Shown: positions 31,939 through 41,955 of the stretch, piece by piece
Position numbering within the stretch: position 1 is the stretch's first letter
How the letters are laid out: the number at the start of each line of letters is the position of its first letter
Assembly (NCBI RefSeq): GCF_014705945.2
Contig: NZ_CP061538.1
Span: forward strand, 124,001 to 188,000
Length of the DNA: 64,000 nucleotides
DNA from: Rothia amarae
GTDB lineage: Bacteria; Actinomycetota; Actinomycetes; Actinomycetales; Micrococcaceae
Direction of reading: 5' to 3'
Notes under the pieces: model-generated
What the model was told of the DNA's origin: nothing
The model's input: the letters and a program-made list of their open reading frames with translations, nothing else
The model's database searches: none
Translations under genes and position numbers: made by a program

Positions 31939-33300
31939 ATGGCTTCCTCACCTACCCCTGCGCCGTCCGCATCAAGTTCTTCTAGCCTTAATCGGCAGAT
32001 ACTCGCGCTGGCGGTGCCAGCTTTTGGGGCGCTCGTCGCCGAGCCGCTTTTTGTGCTGGGTGATACCGCTATTGTGGGGCATCTGGGCACCGAGCCGTTG
32101 GCGGGTCTGACTTTGGGCGCAACCGTTATTCAGACGGTCGTGGGGATTATGGTTTTCCTGTCCTACTCCACCACCCCTGCGGTGGCGCGAGCTTTTGGTG
32201 CAGGAAATTTGCAACGAGCTTTTACTGCCGGACGCAATGGCCTGTGGGTAGCGCTAGGGCTGGGGGTAGTTCTCGCTATCGTGGGGTGGTTTATTGCAGA
32301 ACCTGTGTTGCGGGCAATGGGAGCCTTCGGAACCACCGCGGAGTATGGGGTGGCTTATTTGCGCCCGTCGTTGCTCGGTCTGCCCGGCATGTTGCTGGTG
32401 CTTGCCGCAGTTGGGGTTTTGCGCGGTCTGCAAGATACTAAAACTCCGCTGTACGTTGCGGGAGTCGGCGCGGCCCTTAACTTGGGGCTGAGCTGGCTTC
32501 TGGTTTATCCGCTGGGCATGGGTGTGGCAGGTTCAGCGGTGGCGACTGCCTTCATTCAGTGGTGTATGGGGCTGACTATGGGTGCAATGGTGGTTCGTGG
32601 TATGCGCGCGCATAGCGTTTCCCTTCTGCCCGATCTCCGTGGATCTCTCAGTGTTTTTCGAGTGGGCGGCTGGCTCATGTTGCGTACGCTCACCATGAGA
32701 ATTGCGCTACTTTCTACGGTTTTTGTGGTGACCCATCAAGGCGCCACAAATCTTGCTGCTTATCAGCTGACAATGACATTCTTTAACTTTCTCGCCTTTG
32801 CCCTCGATTCGTTGGCTATCGCTGCCCAGGCATTACTGGGTAAGGAAATGGGTGCACGGGATCTTTCCACAACGGCGGGGCGAGGCGCCGTCCGGTACCT
32901 TAAAAATCGCTTGGTGAAGTGGAGTCTGTGGTTTGGAGCGGTGACGGGTCTGCTCTGCCCCATCGTTGGGTTCTGGGGCGGCTGGATTTTTACCGCAGAC
33001 CCACAGGTTCAGCATCTCTTCGCTCTTGCGATGCTGGTGGTTGCGGTAGGGCAGCCCATCGCAGCTTACGTTTTTATTCTCGACGGCGTTCTCATTGGCG
33101 CTCAAGATGTTCGATACTTGGCTCTAGCTTCGGTTTTCACACTGGCTTTCTACGCTCCTCTGCTAGTCATCGTGTATTTCAGTATGACCGATTCGGTGTG
33201 GGCATTTCTTGGAATCTGGACTGCGTACGCAGGTGGTTATATGGGTGCTCGCGCGCTGACGTTGGGAGTGCGCGCCCGTCAGGACGTATGGATTAAGTAA
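31939..33300 (+). CDS. MATE family efflux transporter (DinF-like)
   Basis: The 453-residue protein has a 15-residue Ser/Pro-rich start and twelve membrane helices in two pseudo-symmetric halves. LALAVPAFGALVAEPLFVLGDTAIVGHLGTEPLAGLTLG is the typical MATE opening. VAYLRPSLLGLPGMLLVLAAVGVLRGLQDTKTPLYV and LAAYQLTMTFFNFLAFALDSLAIAAQALLGKEMGA fit the DinF subgroup. It would export cationic compounds in exchange for Na+ or H+. It stands alone, 128 bp divergent from the deleted LysE gene. Confidence 0.92.
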   Translation: MASSPTPAPSASSSSSLNRQILALAVPAFGALVAEPLFVLGDTAIVGHLGTEPLAGLTLGATVIQTVVGIMVFLSYSTTPAVARAFGAGNLQRAFTAGRNGLWVALGLGVVLAIVGWFIAEPVLRAMGAFGTTAEYGVAYLRPSLLGLPGMLLVLAAVGVLRGLQDTKTPLYVAGVGAALNLGLSWLLVYPLGMGVAGSAVATAFIQWCMGLTMGAMVVRGMRAHSVSLLPDLRGSLSVFRVGGWLMLRTLTMRIALLSTVFVVTHQGATNLAAYQLTMTFFNFLAFALDSLAIAAQALLGKEMGARDLSTTAGRGAVRYLKNRLVKWSLWFGAVTGLLCPIVGFWGGWIFTADPQVQHLFALAMLVVAVGQPIAAYVFILDGVLIGAQDVRYLALASVFTLAFYAPLLVIVYFSMTDSVWAFLGIWTAYAGGYMGARALTLGVRARQDVWIK

Positions 33301-33444
33301 GGGGAGGGCAGGCGCTCCCGGTTTGAGAACACGCGGTTCGTTCAAAAGCACAGCTAAGATCCGTGTGTGGTGGACAAATTGTGTGCTTTCGATATGGTGT
33401 GAAGCCTCTCACTAATTGGTAGGCTTTCCCTAGGAGGAAACCAC

Positions 33445-34422
33445 ATGCCTGTACATCAGAACCACATACTTACTCTGGGGATATTGACGCTGGGAGTTCT
33501 CACTCTGGCGGGCTGCTCGAACGACGCCGCATCGCAGGTGCCTGCACCGCCGTCATCGGGAAATATCCTCGATAACGCCGATATTCTGACTGACGCGCAG
33601 GAGCAGAGCCTCAATCAGCTCATCGAGCAACGCAATGGTGAAACGGATGCTGCACGGGTGGCTATTTACACCTATGCGGAGGACCACGGAGACGTCAAGG
33701 ACTACGCAACCGAGGTGGGTAACGCTTGGGGTGTGGGTGATCGCAGTAAAAACGGCGTGGTAATCACAGTAGATATGAACTCTCGCAAAATGTTTATCGC
33801 CACTGCAGATACCTCGCCTATCAGTGACAGCGACGCCGAAACTATTGTGGAAGAAGACATCCAGCCTTATTTCAAAAACGATAACTTTGAGCAGGGGCTT
33901 ACGAGTGCTACCGAAGATCTATATTCAACAGCGGAAGGTAATAAGCCAGCGGCTATTACAGACAGTCAACGCCACGAAAATATAGTAGGGATTATCGCAT
34001 TTTCGCTTGTCGGACTTCCTTTGCTGGGTTGTTTGCTGTGGTGGCTTCTTGACCGTCGCAAGTGGAATAAAATTGCAGATCGAGAAATTGAAGAGGCTCT
34101 CGCGCAAGATCCAACGTTAGAGGCTACCGATGAAATGCGCAAAGCCTACCGTTCTTACCGGAGGAATCATCGCAAACCTCCTCAGGGGGATGCGGATAAA
34201 TATAACGCTGAAATCCAGCAAAAAGCCGACGAAGATGACCAGGCATACACGCTCTACGCCACTCATTATGCGGCATGGCTTCCCCTGTACGCCGTAGCGC
34301 CGAGCTTGTATTCAGGTAGCGGAGTGACCCCTGCAGAACACCAGGACCTCTCCTCGACCAGTGGTAGTTCCTTCGGCGGGGGAGGCGGATTTTCCGGCGG
34401 CGGAGCTGGCGGAAGTTTTTAA
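33445..34422 (+). CDS. TPM-domain lipoprotein (first of a pair)
   Basis: A 325-residue protein with a lipoprotein signal ending LTLAGC-S and a TPM/YgcG domain (residues about 38-165: NILDNADILTDAQEQSLNQLIEQ, YATEVGNAWGVGDRSKNGVVITVD). A single membrane helix (about 180-202) follows. A cytoplasmic-like region, EIEEALAQDPTLEATDEMRKAYRSYRR, leads to WLPLYAVAPSLYSG and a Gly/Ser-rich end (FGGGGGFSGGGAGG). TPM proteins are linked to photosystem repair in plants and have no settled bacterial role. The lipid anchor plus a second helix gives an unusual two-anchor layout. The start has AGGAGG. It is 122 bp before its paralogue. Confidence 0.83.
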   Translation: MPVHQNHILTLGILTLGVLTLAGCSNDAASQVPAPPSSGNILDNADILTDAQEQSLNQLIEQRNGETDAARVAIYTYAEDHGDVKDYATEVGNAWGVGDRSKNGVVITVDMNSRKMFIATADTSPISDSDAETIVEEDIQPYFKNDNFEQGLTSATEDLYSTAEGNKPAAITDSQRHENIVGIIAFSLVGLPLLGCLLWWLLDRRKWNKIADREIEEALAQDPTLEATDEMRKAYRSYRRNHRKPPQGDADKYNAEIQQKADEDDQAYTLYATHYAAWLPLYAVAPSLYSGSGVTPAEHQDLSSTSGSSFGGGGGFSGGGAGGSF

Positions 34423-34544
34423 AGAATAGAGCGCCCCAGCGGAAATATTTTCTTTATCAATAATTTATTGGTTATTAAGTGTGGAGCTAGAGCGAACGGC
34501 ATGGCACACTAGAAAGCTGATGCGGTAATAGAGAGGAGTTGTCC

Positions 34545-35486
34545 ATGAGTGAGAGCACTGTTATAGCTAAACATAAGCTGATATTGGTGTTGTTCCTTGT
34601 TATGGGCGCATTTCTCTCTCATCTTTCATTTGCTCGTGCTGCCGAATCTCCAACGTCCGCCGATATTCCCTCAGCTCCCAAGGAAGGATACATTCGCGAC
34701 GACGTCGACTTTTTAACCCCCGCAGACGAACAAGATATCAACGCCGTTATTGACGCCGCTAATAAAAATACCGACGGTGTGCGTGTCATGGTCTATATTT
34801 TTTCCAGTTCAGAAGTGAGCAATATTGCGGACTACGCCGGCGAGGTTTCCAAAGCATGGAACTTAGGTGGTAAAGAAGGAAATGGGGCGCTTCTTGCAGT
34901 AAATGTGCGAAATGGAGACATGCGTATTTATCGTGGTCGTAACGCTACGTTAGATAATGCTTCGACAAATGAGATTCTTCAGGATGTACTTCTGCCCAAG
35001 CTGAGCGAGGGCGACTTCAAAAATGGCATAGGCGACGCCGTCAAGAGTATCTATCAGAAAGCTGGGCAGGCAGAAAAAGTTCAGCAGGAAGAAAAAAATC
35101 AGGCGTACGCGCGGCAACTTCACGGTGTGTGGTGGGTTCTCGGGGCACTTTCGCTTTACTTGCTAGGTGTTGCTACCTATAGGATTCGCCGTCGTCAAAA
35201 ATTTTACCGGTATGCCGATGCGCAGATTTATGATGCGGTCAGTAAAGACCCCCAGTTAGAGGTCTCAGACGAAACGCGCAGGGCGTATCGGAAGTATCGG
35301 GCTTTTTATAATCACAAGCCCGATGAAGGTATTCTTCCCTATAATTTGCGGTTAAAATCGAAGACCGCAGAGAGCCATGAGGAATACACCCAGTATGCCG
35401 ATAACTTTGAAGAATGGTTGCCCCTGTATCGAGCAAATCCCGATTTATACACCGGTGAAGGCAATAATCCTGATGGACGCTTTTAG
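34545..35486 (+). CDS. TPM-domain membrane protein (second of a pair)
   Basis: 313 residues from the ATG at 34545 (GAGGAG seven bases before; a TTG two codons earlier is less likely). It has a Sec signal (ILVLFLVMGAFLSHLSFARAAES) and a TPM domain (YIRDDVDFLTPADEQDINAVID, YAGEVSKAWNLGGKEGNGALLAVN). A helix at about 195-213 and a C-terminal region, QIYDAVSKDPQLEVSDETRRAYRKYR ... WLPLYRANPDLYTG, follow. That C-terminal part is clearly shared with the gene before it, so the two arose by duplication. It lacks the lipobox and the Gly-rich end. Function is unknown. Confidence 0.83.
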   Translation: MSESTVIAKHKLILVLFLVMGAFLSHLSFARAAESPTSADIPSAPKEGYIRDDVDFLTPADEQDINAVIDAANKNTDGVRVMVYIFSSSEVSNIADYAGEVSKAWNLGGKEGNGALLAVNVRNGDMRIYRGRNATLDNASTNEILQDVLLPKLSEGDFKNGIGDAVKSIYQKAGQAEKVQQEEKNQAYARQLHGVWWVLGALSLYLLGVATYRIRRRQKFYRYADAQIYDAVSKDPQLEVSDETRRAYRKYRAFYNHKPDEGILPYNLRLKSKTAESHEEYTQYADNFEEWLPLYRANPDLYTGEGNNPDGRF

Positions 35487-35520
35487 GTAAGTTTCCTAAG
35501 CCGTTGTATGCTTAAGTTCC

Positions 35521-37014
35521 ATGGTGAACAACATTGGCTTTGACCGTGAGAAATATATCGAGACTCAGTCTCAGCACATCCAAGAGCGCCGCGAAGAATT
35601 AGGCGGTAAGCTCTACCTCGAAATGGGCGGCAAACTTTTTGACGATATGCACGCTTCCCGTGTGCTTCCCGGATTCACTCCGGACAACAAAATCGCGATG
35701 CTTGAAAAAATCCGCGATGAAGTTGAAATCCTTATCTGCATTAACGCAAAAGATCTTGAGCGCCACAAAATGCGCGCTGACTTGGGTATTTCCTATGAAG
35801 ATGACGTCCTGCGCCTCGTAGATGTTTTCCGCGATCGCGGTTTCTTGGTAGAACACGTAGTGCTTACGCAGATGGAGGACGATGACCGTCTCGCCGTCGC
35901 CTTCAAAGAGCGCCTAGAGCGTTTGGGTATGAAGGTTTCCCGCCACCGTGTAATTCCCGGTTACCCCACGAACATGGACTTGATTGTGTCTGAAGAGGGG
36001 CTGGGTCGTAACGAATTCGCAGAGACAACCCGCGACCTCGTTGTGGTCACTGCTCCTGGTCCCGGTTCAGGCAAGCTAGCTACTGCGCTCAGCCAGGTTT
36101 ACCACGAAAACAAGCGTGGAACCAAGGCAGGGTACGCAAAGTTTGAGACTTTCCCTATCTGGAATTTGCCGCTGGAACACCCCGTTAACCTCGCTTACGA
36201 GGCAGCGACGGTGGATCTCAACGACGCCAACGTGATTGACCACTTCCACCTCTCGGCGTATGGCGAATCGACCGTCAACTACAACCGCGACGTCGAAGCC
36301 TTCCCCCTTCTCAAAACCCTGTTAGAGCGCGTTACCGGCACTACCCCCTACCAGTCACCGACTGACATGGGCGTAAACATGGCGGGTAACTGCATTACTG
36401 ATGACGCCGCCTGCCGCCACGCATCTGAGCAGGAAATTATTCGCCGCTACTTCAAGACCCTGGTGGATGAAGCTCGTGACGGCCTGGATTCTACTCAGTC
36501 TGACCGCGCCGCAGTAGTGCTGGCGAAGGCCGGCTTGAAGGCTGAAGACCGTGTGGTCATTGAACCTGCTCGTGCGCGTGAAGAAGAAACTTCGCTACCC
36601 GCTGCAGCAATCGAATTGCCCGATGGCAAGATTATTACCGGACGCACCACCGATCTTTTGGGTTGCTCCTCCGCTATGCTCTTGAACGCTTTGAAGCACC
36701 TGGCGGGTATTTCAGATGAAAGCCACCTGCTTTCCGTTGAATCTATTGAGCCTATTCAGAAGCTCAAGACCGTTCACTTGGGAAGCCAGAACCCCCGTTT
36801 GCATACTGACGAGGTTCTGATTGCTCTCTCAGTTTCTGCAGCGGCAAATGAAGAAGCCCAGCGTGCACTGGAGCAGCTCAAGAACCTGCGCGGTTGCGAT
36901 GTTCATACCACCACTATCCTCGGTTCAGTTGATGAAGGTATCTTCCGCAACCTTGGTGTACTGGTGACTTCCGACCCGAAATTCCAGCGTAAATCGCTGT
37001 ATCAGAAGCGGTAG
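35521..37014 (+). CDS. DUF1846 family protein
   Basis: A 497-residue cytoplasmic protein matching the DUF1846 (UPF0371) family throughout: [20 protein letters not shown] at the start, [83 protein letters not shown] and [12 protein letters not shown]. The PGPGSGK segment looks like a nucleotide-phosphate loop. The family is conserved and full length but no reaction has been assigned to my knowledge. The start lies 34 bp after the TPM gene, so it may be co-transcribed. A very long hairpin follows. Confidence 0.92.
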   Translation: MVNNIGFDREKYIETQSQHIQERREELGGKLYLEMGGKLFDDMHASRVLPGFTPDNKIAMLEKIRDEVEILICINAKDLERHKMRADLGISYEDDVLRLVDVFRDRGFLVEHVVLTQMEDDDRLAVAFKERLERLGMKVSRHRVIPGYPTNMDLIVSEEGLGRNEFAETTRDLVVVTAPGPGSGKLATALSQVYHENKRGTKAGYAKFETFPIWNLPLEHPVNLAYEAATVDLNDANVIDHFHLSAYGESTVNYNRDVEAFPLLKTLLERVTGTTPYQSPTDMGVNMAGNCITDDAACRHASEQEIIRRYFKTLVDEARDGLDSTQSDRAAVVLAKAGLKAEDRVVIEPARAREEETSLPAAAIELPDGKIITGRTTDLLGCSSAMLLNALKHLAGISDESHLLSVESIEPIQKLKTVHLGSQNPRLHTDEVLIALSVSAAANEEAQRALEQLKNLRGCDVHTTTILGSVDEGIFRNLGVLVTSDPKFQRKSLYQKR

Positions 37015-37029
37015 TTTTTCCCGCAGGGG

Positions 37030-37098
37030 AGTTTGTATCAAAAAAGTCGGTTTGTACCAAGAATTTCGTGGTACAAACCGACTTTTTTGATACAAACT
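37030..37098. repeat. Long hairpin, family C copy 1 (GTTTGTATC type)
   Basis: A perfect 30-base inverted repeat (37030-37059 and 37069-37098) with a nine-base loop. The outer arm starts AGTTTGTATCAAAAAAG and the inner end is GTACCA. A related copy with the same outer and inner blocks and loop end (TCG) is at 50369-50438. It lies 15 bp after the DUF1846 stop. It is longer than needed for termination. Confidence 0.88.
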
Positions 37099-37206
37099 TT
37101 AAATTCCGACACCGATACCAAGTAATATTTCGCCGGCAAGTACCGCCCGCGCGTCGTGCTTTGTACAGTGGAAGAAACCACACATCCCTACAGAAAGTAC
37201 CCCCCC

Positions 37207-38136
37207 ATGACGGCAGCTTTAGTATCACTTGTCTTACTTATTATTCTTGTTGCGCTTGCGCTGATCTTTCTGGTGAGTTGCATTTTGGTGGTGCCGCAAT
37301 CGGACGTCTATGTCATCGAGAAGCTGGGTAAGTACAATCGCACGCTGTCTTCCGGTCTTCACTTCCGCTTGCCGTTTGTGGAGCGAGTTGCTTACAAGCA
37401 GACCTTGCGTATTCGCGAGCTAGACCTGCTGGTTGCCACCAAGACCCAGGACAACGTCTTCGTGCAGGTTCCGGTGAACGTGCAGTATTTTGTGAATGAG
37501 AATGAACAGGACGTCAAAAACGCCGTCTACAAACTGTCGAACCCTGAAAATCAGATGCGTTCTTACATCCAGCAGAACATTGTAGGTTCGCTCTCCAAAC
37601 TTGACTTGGACGAAGCGTACGGTTCGCTCCACCAGGTGGGTCTGGCTCTGCAGGGCGAGCTGACCGAGAAAATCGGCGAGTATGGTTACGTCATCAAGGA
37701 TACGAACGTCATCGACGTCGAGCCTGCGCCCGAGGTCAAAGATGCCATGAACCAGGTCAACGCTTCAGAACGTAAGCGCCAGGCTCAAATTCTCACTGCC
37801 GAAGGTAATAAGCAGGCAGCGATTCTGGACGCCGAGGCTGAGCGTGACGCCCGCCGACTGCGCGGTGAAGGTATTGCGCAAGAGGGCGATGAGATTGCCA
37901 AGGGCATGAAGGAACGCATCGACAAGCTCAAGGACGCCGGGCTATCCGCTGAAGCGGCTGTAGAGTGGCTCAAATTCAACGACGGCATGGCGGTTTACTC
38001 TGCCCTCGCCTCCAGCAACAACGCCAAGGTTATTATGATGGACGGCAGCAATCTCAGCGGCAAAAACCGTTCCATGACCTCAGATGATATTACCCGTAGC
38101 ATCATTCAGGCGGAGGAAGTGCAGTCCCACCGCTAA
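37207..38136 (+). CDS. SPFH/band-7 domain membrane protein
   Basis: 309 residues from the ATG at 37207. One N-terminal helix (VSLVLLIILVALALIFLVSCILVV) is followed by the SPFH domain (VPQSDVYVIEKLGKYNRTLSSGLHFRLPFVERVAYKQTLRIRELD). A charged coiled coil (ASERKRQAQILTAEGNKQAAILDAEAERDARRLRGEG) comes next, as in stomatin/HflK-like proteins. These oligomerise at the membrane and act as scaffolds or regulators of membrane proteases. The ribosome site is weak (AGAAAG), and a C7 run (37200-37206) fills the space directly before the ATG. The gene converges on the next, with a gap of two bases. Confidence 0.9.
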   Translation: MTAALVSLVLLIILVALALIFLVSCILVVPQSDVYVIEKLGKYNRTLSSGLHFRLPFVERVAYKQTLRIRELDLLVATKTQDNVFVQVPVNVQYFVNENEQDVKNAVYKLSNPENQMRSYIQQNIVGSLSKLDLDEAYGSLHQVGLALQGELTEKIGEYGYVIKDTNVIDVEPAPEVKDAMNQVNASERKRQAQILTAEGNKQAAILDAEAERDARRLRGEGIAQEGDEIAKGMKERIDKLKDAGLSAEAAVEWLKFNDGMAVYSALASSNNAKVIMMDGSNLSGKNRSMTSDDITRSIIQAEEVQSHR

Positions 38137-38138
38137 GT

Positions 38139-39020
38139 CTAGTTGCGTACTTCTACCAGGTAGCGATAGATAGTTGGTTCGGAAACTTCTAGTCTCTTAG
38201 CTGCTGCGGCTATTCCACCTTTGAGGAGGAAGAAGCCGGCGTCTTCTAAACTGCGTACCGCCTCTACTCTTTCTTCACGTTGCATGCGTTCGGGGGAGAT
38301 ACCCTGTTCGGCGATCGTTTTATCTAGCATGGATTCCAAGAGATGCTGGACGTTCGATCCCAGTGATTCCACTACCTCTCCCTGAGCTTCATCTGTAGGT
38401 GAGAAGTCAGTGGAGGCATCCTCCACCATATTGCTTGTCTGAACCTTTGGGCTCGACATCTCCGCAATAGTTTGAGCAATCGAGGGTTGCTGAATGAATG
38501 TTTGGATGTCACTGGGGAAGAAAGATTCGCTCTTCTCGTCTATGCCCGGATTCGGCGGAATAGCACCGGGTCCGGGATAGCCACCGAATGCCTGGGTTTT
38601 CTCCTGGGCGGTAGTCTCGGTGTTGCCAATCATCTTGCTTGTCAGGTTTCGTATCTGAATAAGGTCGCTGACGTCGACGTTGATGCAGAGCATTCCCCGC
38701 ATCACGTTGTTTTCATCTCGTAGAAAGTAACTAGAGGAACGGCAGACGCGCCCCTCGGAGTTCACTGCTCGGTAACCTGTCATCATCGGTACATGGGTGG
38801 CATCACCCTGTTTCATAAACCATAGGGCGAAGTCCGTTACCGGCCCGCCAATCTGGCGGCCACTGATATGGCTGTTACTGATAGCGATAATAGATTTATC
38901 GGGGATATCTAAGTCGTGGAGAACAATTTCGACGTTTGGACCCATCGCCTGACCGAGAAAATCGACAAGCGGAATGTATTGATTGATGAATTCTGCATGC
39001 GTACGGGGTGAGGGGTCCAT
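38139..39020 (-). CDS. YheO-like PAS/HTH transcriptional regulator
   Basis: 293 residues from the ATG at 39020 (AAGGA five bases before; the frame upstream runs through a terminator hairpin). The N-terminal part (residues about 5-115) is a YheO-like PAS domain: YIPLVDFLGQAMGPNVEIVLHDL, SIIAISNSHISGRQIGGPVTDF, YRAVNSEGRVCRSSSYFLRDE. A long linker with a variable middle follows. The end is an HTH, GGIAAAAKRLEVSEPTIYRYLVEVR. This family (related to YheO, DauR) controls amino-acid catabolic genes. Being next to sdaA-sdaC on the same strand, it is the likely regulator of serine use. Confidence 0.85.
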   Translation of the reverse strand: MDPSPRTHAEFINQYIPLVDFLGQAMGPNVEIVLHDLDIPDKSIIAISNSHISGRQIGGPVTDFALWFMKQGDATHVPMMTGYRAVNSEGRVCRSSSYFLRDENNVMRGMLCINVDVSDLIQIRNLTSKMIGNTETTAQEKTQAFGGYPGPGAIPPNPGIDEKSESFFPSDIQTFIQQPSIAQTIAEMSSPKVQTSNMVEDASTDFSPTDEAQGEVVESLGSNVQHLLESMLDKTIAEQGISPERMQREERVEAVRSLEDAGFFLLKGGIAAAAKRLEVSEPTIYRYLVEVRN

Positions 39021-39099
39021 ACTCTTCCTTAGATACCTGATAGCAAGAGAAACCTTGCCTGCTGTTTCCTGATGTTGTCTATAAATTGATTTTTCATAT

Positions 39100-39144
39100 A
39101 GCTGAGGGTGCCCGCCACAAAGTGTGTGGTTGGCACCCTCAGCT
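39100..39144 (-). terminator. Hairpin between sdaA and the regulator gene
   Basis: A 13-base perfect stem (AGCTGAGGGTGCC with its complement) with a smaller CCACA/TGTGG stem inside lies 25 bp after the sdaA stop. There is no T run, so read-through into the regulator gene is possible. Confidence 0.7.
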
Positions 39145-39169
39145 GCTACAAACATATGAATTTATATTT

Positions 39170-40543
39170 TTAGCCACATACCGGGGGTACGGGTAGCACC
39201 GTTGTTGCCAATCCGCCGAGGGAAGTCTCACGATACTTAGAGTTCATGTCTTTACCGGTTTGGTACATGGTGGCAATCACCTTATCGAGCGATACGGTGG
39301 GTGCACTTTCGCGTTCCATCGCCATGCTCGCAGCGTTAATAGCATCGAGTGAAGCTACACCGTTGCGTTCGATACATGGAATCTGTACGAGACCGCCTAC
39401 GGGATCGCAGGTGAGGCCGAGCTTGTGTTCCATTGCGATTTCAGCTGCTACGCAAATCTGTTCGGGGGTGCCACCCTCAAGCTGAGCGAGACCAGCGGCT
39501 GCCATGGAGCATGCAACACCTACTTCGCCCTGGCAACCAACTTCAGCGCCAGAGATAGAAGCGTTCATCTTGTACAGACCTGCTACGAGGTTACTTGCCA
39601 TGATGTAATCGGCAAAAATTTTCTCAGTGACTGGTTCAACGAACTTGTCATAGTAGTGAATAACTGCCGGAACGATACCGCAAGCACCGTTGGTAGGAGC
39701 CGTTACTACGCGACCGATAGAAGCATTTTCCTCGGAAACAGACATTGCAAAGAGGTTGACCCAGCTCATCATGGTAAGACCATTGTTGGTCTCCTGAGCT
39801 TCCAGGCGACGGCGCAACAGGCCAGCGCGACGAGGAAGAAGCAGGTTACCAGGAAGGGGGCCTTCGCGATGCGAACCGCGCTCTACGCCGTCCTTCATAA
39901 CCTTCCAGATTTTATCTAGATGGGTTTTGATTTCTTCTTCGCTGTGTAGTGCAAGCTCATTAGCCCAAGCTAGCTCGGGGAAAGTGAGATTGTTTTCTGC
40001 ACAAAGCTGCAAGAGCTCTTCGGCAGAGGAGAACTCGTAAGGAACTTTCGCACTAGATTCTCCGCGCTTTGCAAAGTTTTCCTGGTCGACGATGAAGCCG
40101 CCGCCGATGGAGTAATAGGTTTTATGCAGAAGCTCTTCGTCGCCGTTGAAAGCCACAATGCACATACCGTTTTCATGCATGGGCAGGTATTCGTCGAAGA
40201 AGTACATGCCGTCGTCGGCGGGGAAATCTACTTCGTGAGTACCGTTGAGCTTGATTTTTTCGGTATGGACGACGCTCGCGATGAACTTGTCGATGCCGTC
40301 AATATCTACGGTTTCAGGTTCTTCACCAGCAAGACCGAGCAGCACGGCTTTATCGGTGGAGTGGCCTTTTCCGGTGAGGGACAGCGAACCATAGAGTTTT
40401 ACCTGCACATGGGTTGCTTGATCGAGTTTTCCCTCTTCAATGAGTTGGTCAACGAAGGCTTTGCCTGCCTTCATAGGGCCAAGGGTATGTGAGCTAGAAG
40501 GGCCAATGCCGATCTTGAACATATCAAAGATGCTGATATACAT
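39170..40543 (-). CDS. sdaA: L-serine ammonia-lyase (iron-sulfur type)
   Basis: The 457-residue single-chain enzyme converts L-serine to pyruvate and ammonia using a 4Fe-4S cluster. The N-terminal beta domain begins [29 protein letters not shown], and the alpha domain carries the cluster Cys residues ([37 protein letters not shown]). The chain ends in a Cys (PVPPVCG), as in the well-studied enzymes where the C-terminal Cys caps the cluster. Length is normal. It follows the serine transporter gene by 47 bp and precedes the YheO-like regulator gene, forming one serine-use cluster. Confidence 0.95.
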   Translation of the reverse strand: MYISIFDMFKIGIGPSSSHTLGPMKAGKAFVDQLIEEGKLDQATHVQVKLYGSLSLTGKGHSTDKAVLLGLAGEEPETVDIDGIDKFIASVVHTEKIKLNGTHEVDFPADDGMYFFDEYLPMHENGMCIVAFNGDEELLHKTYYSIGGGFIVDQENFAKRGESSAKVPYEFSSAEELLQLCAENNLTFPELAWANELALHSEEEIKTHLDKIWKVMKDGVERGSHREGPLPGNLLLPRRAGLLRRRLEAQETNNGLTMMSWVNLFAMSVSEENASIGRVVTAPTNGACGIVPAVIHYYDKFVEPVTEKIFADYIMASNLVAGLYKMNASISGAEVGCQGEVGVACSMAAAGLAQLEGGTPEQICVAAEIAMEHKLGLTCDPVGGLVQIPCIERNGVASLDAINAASMAMERESAPTVSLDKVIATMYQTGKDMNSKYRETSLGGLATTVLPVPPVCG

Positions 40544-40590
40544 TTTTCTGTTCCTTGAAGTAAAACTTTTTATCTGTTGCAGAGACTGTT

Positions 40591-41955
40591 TTAGAAAGCC
40601 TGAACGATGGAGTAGATGATGGTTGCCAAAGCTACTAGACCCATAAAGAAGATGAAGTAGTTGGAAGCCTTACCCTTGTACTTCTGCAGTGCAGGAACGG
40701 TGTGGATAGCCCACATCGGCATGAGGAAGAGAAGGATAGCGATAGTAGGACCACAGAGAGTCTCGATCATGCCAAGAATTGAAGGGTTAGACCAAGCAAC
40801 CAACCATGCGGTGATGAGCATGAAGATCAAGGTTCCGGTGGAGAGCTTCTTGCTGTGGGTAATGTTGCGCTTTCCGCCAGCGTTTGCACCCTTAATAACG
40901 AGGCCTTCAAAGCCTTCAGCAGCGCCGAGGTAGTGACCGAGGAAGGACTTAGCAACAGCAACCATAGCGATGATGGGAGCAGCCCAAGAGATGATGGGGT
41001 TATCGAAGTGGTTAGCCAAGTAGGAAAGGATAGTAACGTTCTGTTCCTTTGCCTGTGCCATATCTTCGGGGCTTAGAGCCAATGCGCAGGAGAAAACGAA
41101 GAACATAACGACGACAACCATGAGAGCTTCTGCGCGGCGCAAAATCTGACCGGTTTTGAAGTCTGCGAACTTGCCGTAAGCCTGACGGCGGTCAACGGCG
41201 AAGGAAGAAATCATAGGTGAGTGGTTGAAGGAGAAAACCATCACGGGAACCAGCAACATGAGGGTGACACCGAGGGTGTGACCGGATGCCTGGGTTGCAA
41301 CGCTGAGGTCGAAAGTCTTGAAAAGTGCGCCGTTCCATTTGGGAATCAAGTAGATGCCGAGCAGAACGAGAACGGCAATGAAGGGGTAGACCAGGTAGGA
41401 CATAACGCGAACGATGATGTCTTTGCCGAGGCTAACGATGAAGATGAGGCCACCAACCAAAATCAGTGCCATAAGCCAGCGAGGAAGCGGCGTCACACCG
41501 AGCTGGTGCTCCAGGAAGGAGTTGACGGTGTTGGTGATGGTTACCGAGTAGACCAGAAGAATGGGGTACACGGAGAGGAAGTAGAGGACGTTCATAACGG
41601 CGCCTGCGCCACGTCCGAAGTGCTCTGTAACGGTTTCGGTGAGGTCAGCATCTTCGCTGGAACCCGAAAGTACGAAACGAGTAAGGCCGCGGTGAGCCCA
41701 GTAGGTCATCGGGAAGGCAATAACTGCCAGGATGATGAGCGGGATAATGCCGCCAATACCAGCATTAATAGGTAGGAAGAGCACGCCGGCACCGATTGCG
41801 GTTCCGAAGAGGCTAAGAGTCCATAGGGTATCAGTCTTGTTCCATTTAGGAGCCTGAGATGAGTCGACGTTAGCTACGCCTGCGGAAGATGGGTGAGATT
41901 CTGGTGAAGATGCTGCAGCAACAGAACCCGATGCAGCTTGAGGGGTGTGTGACAT
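40591..41955 (-). CDS. sdaC: Serine transporter of the HAAAP/SdaC type
   Basis: The 454-residue protein has about 30 polar residues, then eleven membrane helices. KWNKTDTLWTLSLFGTAIGAGVLFLPINAGIGGIIPL is the SdaC/TdcC first-helix signature. LVPVMVFSFNHSPMISSFAVDRRQAYG and SFLGHYLGAAEGFEGLVIKG are family hallmarks. It imports L-serine (possibly L-threonine) with protons. It is the first gene of the cluster sdaC-sdaA-regulator. Its long AT-rich upstream region holds palindromic elements that may be operators. Confidence 0.92.
   Translation of the reverse strand: MSHTPQAASGSVAAASSPESHPSSAGVANVDSSQAPKWNKTDTLWTLSLFGTAIGAGVLFLPINAGIGGIIPLIILAVIAFPMTYWAHRGLTRFVLSGSSEDADLTETVTEHFGRGAGAVMNVLYFLSVYPILLVYSVTITNTVNSFLEHQLGVTPLPRWLMALILVGGLIFIVSLGKDIIVRVMSYLVYPFIAVLVLLGIYLIPKWNGALFKTFDLSVATQASGHTLGVTLMLLVPVMVFSFNHSPMISSFAVDRRQAYGKFADFKTGQILRRAEALMVVVVMFFVFSCALALSPEDMAQAKEQNVTILSYLANHFDNPIISWAAPIIAMVAVAKSFLGHYLGAAEGFEGLVIKGANAGGKRNITHSKKLSTGTLIFMLITAWLVAWSNPSILGMIETLCGPTIAILLFLMPMWAIHTVPALQKYKGKASNYFIFFMGLVALATIIYSIVQAF

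Noticed and set aside
41221-41775. 184-residue plus-strand frame inside sdaC
   Set aside because: It is antisense to membrane-helix codons and gives the usual Glu/Asn/His-rich shadow; no start signal.
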